Origin: Stenotrophomonas_A sp002429615
GTDB taxonomy: Bacteria > Pseudomonadota > Gammaproteobacteria > Xanthomonadales > Xanthomonadaceae
Assembly: GCA_031987425.1 (NCBI GenBank)
Contig: DALZZL010000188.1
Span: forward strand, 1-6,511
Direction: 5' to 3'
Length of the DNA: 6,511 nucleotides
Made by a program: the position numbers and the translations under genes. Below the pieces are notes generated by a model, which worked only from the letters and a program-made list of their open reading frames with translations, was not told the origin of the DNA and ran no database searches. Below are positions 6,018-6,511 of this stretch, piece by piece. How positions within the stretch are numbered: position 1 is the stretch's first letter; each line of letters starts with the position of its first letter.

Positions 6018-6054
6018 CGGGCTCCGCCCGCAAAGCCGCGCCAGCACTGGCGCG
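6018..6054. repeat. Two short GC-rich dyads between the facing terminators
   Basis: CGGGC-TCC-GCCCG occupies 6018-6030. CGCGCCAG-CA-CTGGCGCG (perfect 8-bp arms) occupies 6037-6054. Neither is followed by a T-run on either strand. They lie in the 57 bp between the plus-strand and minus-strand terminators and may simply be buffer structure that stops read-through. Confidence 0.5.
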
Positions 6055-6070
6055 CGATCCCATCCAGGCC

Positions 6071-6103
6071 AAAAAACGAAGCCCCGGCGGGGGCCAGGGC
6101 TTC
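6071..6103 (-). terminator. Intrinsic terminator, minus strand
   Basis: In the minus-strand RNA, GAAGCCCUGG pairs with CCGGGGCUUC around a CCCCCG loop (hairpin 6078-6103), followed by G and six U. The one wobble (G-U) is a pair only in the minus-strand RNA, which supports this direction. It ends whatever enters from the proline-rich gene or from a promoter in between. Confidence 0.83.
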
Positions 6104-6121
6104 GCTGTGTTTGGCGCCGAC

Positions 6122-6167
6122 GTCCGACAGGGCCGGAACAGGGGGGATCCAGATTTCCCTGTCGGAC
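6122..6167. repeat. Perfect 11-bp inverted repeat GTCCGACAGGG/CCCTGTCGGAC
   Basis: The arms at 6122-6132 and 6157-6167 enclose 24 nt containing six G on the plus strand (six C on the minus strand). There is no T-run on either side, so it is not itself a terminator. It is best read as a stem-loop in the minus-strand transcript just before the terminator, or as a protein-binding dyad. Confidence 0.7.
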
Positions 6168-6179
6168 ATCGACATTGAA

Positions 6180-6230
6180 ACGGGTGGGTGCCTAACGCTG
6201 GGTCAGAAACCGACGTGTTAGGTCACCCGT
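6180..6230. repeat. Long imperfect inverted repeat, 51 bp
   Basis: The outer arms ACGGGTG (6180-6186) and CACCCGT (6224-6230) and the inner arms CCTAACGC (6191-6198) and GTGTTAGG (6215-6222) stack with a GGTG/T internal loop. The inner G6197-T6216 position is a wobble pair in plus-strand RNA but a C-A mismatch in minus-strand RNA. No associated promoter or terminator was identified. Confidence 0.5.
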
Positions 6231-6246
6231 GGCCCTAGCTTGGGGC

Positions 6247-6277
6247 CTGACCGGGTCGGGCGCAAGCCCCTGGTCAG
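6247..6277. repeat. Inverted repeat CTGACC/GGTCAG with inner GGGC-GCAA-GCCC
   Basis: Outer arms at 6247-6252 and 6272-6277 enclose an inner hairpin 6258-6269 whose loop, on the plus strand, is GCAA, a GNRA tetraloop. It adds to the structured character of the spacer between the proline-rich gene and its terminator. No gene was recognised in 6231-6324. Confidence 0.45.
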
Positions 6278-6324
6278 TGCATTTGTGCCGTTCGTCGCGC
6301 CGGCCGGCCCAAGCGCCAAATGGC

Positions 6325-6511
6325 TCACGGTTCGACCTGGCGCACGTGCGGCGACATCTGCTTGGGCTGCTGCTGCCGGACCGCCGGACGCGACGGGGGC
6401 GGGCGCGCGCCTTCGGGGCGCGGCGGCGGCCGTGAACCTTCCGGACGCGGCGGGCGATCGGGTCGGCCATCCGGCGGACGGGTTGGCGGGCGCCCGTGGT
6501 TGGACGGCGGC
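6325..6511 (-). CDS. C-terminal tail of an unrecognised proline/arginine-rich protein (partial)
   Basis: An open minus-strand frame enters from the right window edge and stops at 6327-6325 (TGA); 61 residues are visible. It is low-complexity: P and R dominate, with units such as RPPDGRPDRP, RPEGSRPPP and RPEGARPPP, then QQQPKQ and the end MSPHVRQVEP. Third codon positions are about 80% G or C, and the neighbouring frames give arginine/serine-rich text of the kind seen in shadow frames. Such tails are common at the C-terminus of secreted or envelope proteins in these bacteria, but nothing here identifies the protein. The stop is followed by about 220 nt of structured spacer and a minus-strand terminator. 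Confidence 0.6.
   Translation of the reverse strand, partial: PPSNHGRPPTRPPDGRPDRPPRPEGSRPPPRPEGARPPPSRPAVRQQQPKQMSPHVRQVEP

Larger units (their letters stand above)
6071..6190 (-). ncRNA. Possible C-rich-loop small RNA (or 3' UTR of the upstream gene)
   Basis: Read on the minus strand, about 115-120 nt before the terminator end contain an unpaired start with CCCACCC, a perfect 11-bp stem (6167-6157 with 6132-6122) whose 24-nt loop carries CCCCCC, an 18-nt linker, and the terminator hairpin with a CCCCC loop. Xanthomonas sX13 is known as a small RNA of about 115 nt with C-rich loops that bind G-rich mRNA sites. The architecture is similar, but I cannot claim homology. The 5' end is a guess because I found no convincing promoter. 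The alternative is a long 3' UTR of the gene ending at 6325, possibly processed. Confidence 0.38.

Noticed and set aside
5755..6072. N-terminal extension of MnmG of 106 residues from the upstream in-frame ATG
   Set aside because: MnmG homology starts exactly at 5754 and gives the family length of 629. The upstream part is spacer-like and crosses the sigma-54 element and the plus-strand terminator.
5840..6178. Two overlapping open frames, plus 5906-6178 and minus 5840-6175
   Set aside because: Both run through strong intrinsic terminators, have no ribosome site and show no protein-like pattern.
6104..6324. RNase P RNA, SRP RNA, tmRNA or 6S RNA
   Set aside because: The conserved blocks of RNase P, SRP and tmRNA RNAs are absent, and the region does not form the single long bubbled hairpin of 6S RNA.
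6328..6340. tRNA T-arm-like GGTTCGACC
   Set aside because: The flanking 5-bp stem does not pair, no acceptor or anticodon arms are found, and it lies inside the proline-rich coding tail.
6192..6470. Minus-strand open frame of 92 codons in the right-hand region
   Set aside because: It is out of frame with the proline-rich tail, arginine-rich like a shadow frame, and continues into the structured spacer; the proline-rich frame has better codon use.

Overview
The window is GC-rich and codon usage favours G or C at third positions. The proteins (IlvD, MnmG, a YrdA-type gamma carbonic anhydrase, a YeiW-like cysteine-cluster protein) are gammaproteobacterial in type. The zinc-ribbon membrane pair and the gene order look most like Xanthomonadaceae/Lysobacteraceae (Xanthomonas, Stenotrophomonas, Pseudoxanthomonas, Lysobacter relatives). 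That placement is inference from remembered protein similarity, not a search.

Layout, left to right. (1) 1-1826, minus: ilvD, dihydroxy-acid dehydratase, complete at the N-terminus and cut by the window edge a few codons before the expected stop. (2) 1827-1942: a short divergent promoter region. (3) 1943-2209, plus: small YeiW-like cysteine-cluster protein. (4) 2210-2289: a compact regulatory region with three inverted repeats. (5) 2290-2928 and 2952-3365, plus: two tandem paralogous zinc-ribbon, single-pass membrane proteins, the second lacking the C-terminal domain of the first. Its last codons run antisense into the next gene. (6) 3317-5754, minus: mnmG (tRNA wobble-uridine modification), followed with an ATGA overlap by a YrdA-like gamma carbonic anhydrase, forming a translationally coupled operon. 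(7) 5755-6324: about 570 bp with no convincing protein gene but much structure. (8) 6325-6511, minus: the C-terminal tail of an unrecognised proline/arginine-rich protein, entering from the right edge.

Region 7 is the most interesting part. On the plus strand, divergent from mnmG, there is a near-consensus sigma-54 promoter (GG-N10-GC spacing exact). About 100 nt downstream lies a textbook intrinsic terminator with a 12-bp stem and seven T. Together they predict an unannotated small RNA of about 120 nt. On the minus strand, facing it, a second good intrinsic terminator is preceded by a perfect 11-bp stem whose loop carries six C. This is either the 3' UTR of the proline-rich gene or a second small RNA with C-rich loops, recalling in architecture the sX13 riboregulator of Xanthomonas. 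Its CCCCCCUG loop is perfectly complementary to eight bases covering the mnmG Shine-Dalgarno sequence, which is itself held in a hairpin. These RNA claims are predictions from sequence and no expression evidence is available here.

The housekeeping genes are unrelated in pathway: branched-chain amino-acid synthesis, tRNA modification, and CO2/bicarbonate or another gamma-carbonic-anhydrase-fold activity. No mobile element, CRISPR array, tRNA or rRNA was seen.
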